The position numbers were made by a program, and so were the translations under genes. This document shows, in pieces, positions 63,653 to 64,000 of a stretch of 64,000 nucleotides of DNA (positions within the stretch are counted from its first letter, which is position 1; every line of letters starts with the position of its first letter). Source of the DNA: Shewanella litorisediminis (GTDB taxonomy: Bacteria > Pseudomonadota > Gammaproteobacteria > Enterobacterales > Shewanellaceae); the NCBI RefSeq assembly GCF_016834455.1, contig NZ_CP069213.1, forward strand, positions 1,612,501 to 1,676,500, given 5' to 3'. The notes under the pieces were generated by a model. The model searched no databases. It was not told where the DNA came from and saw only the letters and a list, made by a program, of their open reading frames with translations.

Positions 63653-64000
63653 TTGCCAAACCCCTTTGAACAGACCTCGGTGGCTTTTCGTGGTTTTGCC
63701 ATTATGGCCTTTGTGGTGGTCATACTGGCGGGCATCAAGGCGGCCAGTCCCATCGTGGTGCCTTTTGTGCTGTCGGCCTTTATTGCGGTGATCTGCAACC
63801 CAGTCATCACCTGGATGATGCGTTTTCGGGTGCCCAAGTGGCTCGCGGTGATGTTGCTGATGTTTTTTATTGTGATGTTGGGGCTCTGGCTGGCCACCCT
63901 GGTCGGTAGCTCAATCAACGAATTTTCCAAGCAGTTACCCCACTATCGGGATCAGCTTATCCAACAGTTTGGCTGGGTGCTGGAAAAGCTGCAGACGTTA
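63653..64000 (+). CDS. AI-2E-family membrane transporter, 3' end outside window
   Basis: The first 116 codons of a PerM/AI-2 exporter-type protein: three membrane segments at about residues 15-35, 38-57 and 63-87, followed by the soluble helix FSKQLPHYRDQLIQQFGW, as in this family. The full protein would be about 350 residues. The start is TTG 63653, seven bases after AAGGA. The exact subfamily and substrate cannot be told from this part. Confidence 0.8.
   Translation, partial: MPNPFEQTSVAFRGFAIMAFVVVILAGIKAASPIVVPFVLSAFIAVICNPVITWMMRFRVPKWLAVMLLMFFIVMLGLWLATLVGSSINEFSKQLPHYRDQLIQQFGWVLEKLQTL

Overview
This is a continuous stretch of gammaproteobacterial chromosome, almost certainly Shewanella or a close relative. 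The main evidence is a small tetraheme cytochrome c of the CctA/STC type, an ExeM-type extracellular nuclease, a Fur protein close to enterobacterial Fur, and gene pairs shared with E. coli (hinT/ycfL, ydbH-ynbE-ydbL, tesA/ybbA-ybbP, yfcH-folX). Coding density is high, most genes have a clear Shine-Dalgarno sequence, and rho-independent terminators with long A/T flanks close many units. I see no rRNA, tRNA, CRISPR array or prophage. The only mobile element is one IS200-like insertion.

Layout. 1-6.2 kb: the end of the succinyl-CoA synthetase operon (sucC, cut by the window edge, and sucD), an AEC-family transporter, an acetyltransferase, rnk with a long structured leader, fur (reverse strand, with its own Fur box), a CobB-type sirtuin and a small P-loop kinase. 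6.2-11.3 kb: the biotin genes, bioA divergent from bioBFCD, with a BirA-like operator over the shared promoter region. 11.5-18.2 kb: pepE, htpX, cctA, a transglutaminase-like/TPR lipoprotein, a LuxR-type regulator and an M61 peptidase. 18.3-24.9 kb: hinT, a tandem hotdog protein and ycfL, then a thiamine salvage operon behind a TPP riboswitch (TonB-dependent receptor, thiamine-binding protein, PnuT, thiamine-kinase-like protein).

24.9-34.1 kb: a DUF6279 lipoprotein, DoxX, a nitroreductase, then a reverse-strand pair of a soluble chemoreceptor-tip-like protein and a diiron ODP/flavodiiron-like protein. These are followed by an acetyltransferase, a 2OG-Fe(II) oxygenase and a reverse operon of a lipoprotein amidohydrolase and two porins. 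34.3-45.1 kb: an acetyltransferase, a small exported protein, then a tightly coupled exporter operon: small membrane protein, an overlooked 37-residue ORF, MacB-type ATPase, three consecutive HlyD-type adaptors and a MacB-type permease. After it come a periplasmic binding protein and a DUF2157/DUF4401/GDYXXLXY membrane operon. 45.4-64 kb: exeM, the IS200-like element, an ACR3 arsenite pump without other ars genes, ydbL/ynbE/ydbH, a class III aminotransferase behind a palindromic operator, DUF3083, a DUF481 outer-membrane protein, tesA divergent from ybbA-ybbP, yfcH-folX and the start of an AI-2E-family permease.

The least conventional items are the ODP plus chemoreceptor-tip pair, which looks like an oxygen or redox input to chemotaxis, and the three-adaptor exporter operon with a small peptide gene translationally coupled at both ends. 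The thiamine operon, rnk leader, BirA operator, Fur box and IS200 hairpin are recognisable regulatory structures seen directly in the DNA. Short tandem repeats just after several stop codons are an extra, unexplained pattern.
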